Below, piece after piece: positions 41,951 to 42,124 of a DNA stretch of 42,124 nt. This DNA is from Gammaproteobacteria bacterium. Its GTDB lineage: Bacteria > Pseudomonadota > Gammaproteobacteria > SURF-13. The DNA lies in NCBI GenBank assembly GCA_003599485.1, contig QZKM01000046.1, positions 1 through 42,124 on the forward strand, written 5' to 3'. The notes under the pieces were generated by a model. The model was given only the letters and a program-made list of their open reading frames with translations. It made no database searches and had not been told where the DNA came from. How positions within the stretch are numbered: position 1 is the first letter of the stretch; each line of letters opens with the position of its first letter. Both the position numbers and the translations under genes were made by a program.

Positions 41951-42124
41951 TTGTCATTTCAATCATTAAATCTTGATGCAAGGCTGCTGCGCGCCATCGA
42001 AGCGAGCGGCTACACCACCCCCACTGAAATCCAGAGCCAGGCCATTCCGGCGGCGCTGGCGGGCCGCGACCTGATGGCCTCGGCGCAGACCGGCACCGGC
42101 AAAACCGCGGCCTTTGTCTTGCCC
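41951..42124 (+). CDS. DEAD-box RNA helicase, 5' part only
   Basis: 58 codons visible before the window ends. The start [20 protein letters not shown], the Q motif ([12 protein letters not shown]) and Walker A ([10 protein letters not shown]) identify a DEAD-box helicase of the RhlE/DeaD group; the exact member cannot be told. TTG 41951 is preferred because GAGGA sits about 8 bases upstream and family members begin with M-S-F. ATG 41924 is in frame and would add nine residues. Confidence 0.9.
   Translation, partial: MSFQSLNLDARLLRAIEASGYTTPTEIQSQAIPAALAGRDLMASAQTGTGKTAAFVLP

Overview
This looks like chromosomal DNA of a GC-rich gammaproteobacterium. Several neighbourhoods are typical of that class: rppH-ptsP, the envelope-stress operon rpoE-rseA-rseB-rseC-degQ next to nadB, and ygfX beside ygfZ. 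I cannot name the species from sequence alone. Most of the window is tightly packed housekeeping and signalling DNA. One accessory island (about 1-13.2 kb) and many small palindromic repeats interrupt it.

Left edge (1-560, minus strand): a stand-alone CheY-like receiver and the start of a partner gene that runs off the window. A gene-poor stretch (558-1876) follows, holding three diverged 36-bp palindromic repeats that look like orphan CRISPR repeats and a tRNA-like remnant.

CRISPR island (1877-12273, all on the minus strand): a short array of four identical 36-bp repeats and three spacers, an AT-rich leader, then cas2, a cas4-cas1 fusion, cas5 (DevS-like), cas7 (DevR-like), cas8 (Cmx8-like), cas3 and cas6 (Cmx6-like). 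This is a complete type I system of the MYXAN/Dev kind. Upstream in the same direction lie a Tat-exported HIRAN-domain protein and a WYL-domain regulator. A palindrome overlaps the candidate -35 box of the HIRAN-cas transcription unit. The WYL gene is divergent from a solitary CheR-type methyltransferase.

Housekeeping block (13.3-19.5 kb): ptsP and rppH, a HAD phosphatase, metE and tRNA-Arg(CCU). Both tRNAs in the window, tRNA-Arg and tRNA-Ala(CGC), carry upstream partial copies of their own 5' ends joined to the same hairpin module.

Envelope and lipid-related block (20-29.95 kb, plus strand): a TVP38/DedA-like membrane protein, a six-hairpin glycosidase-like protein, a GT4 glycosyltransferase and a fusion of an alkaline-phosphatase-superfamily domain with an endonuclease/exonuclease/phosphatase domain, largely with overlapping start and stop codons. 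A small SAP-like protein, a polytopic membrane protein and a globin-coupled GGDEF-EAL oxygen sensor follow.

Right part (30.3-42.1 kb): two paired small glycosyltransferases (TIGR04283/TIGR04282 types), mog, psd, the sigma-E operon with a plausible autoregulated promoter, nadB, ygfX, ygfZ, an HDOD protein and the 5' end of a DEAD-box RNA helicase gene.

The least expected signals are: (i) the HIRAN-Tat gene and WYL regulator joined to a Dev-type CRISPR-Cas operon; (ii) tRNA genes preceded by chimeric copies of their own 5' ends; and (iii) two palindromic repeat families inserted in frame inside conserved proteins (Psd, RseB, RppH, YgfZ).
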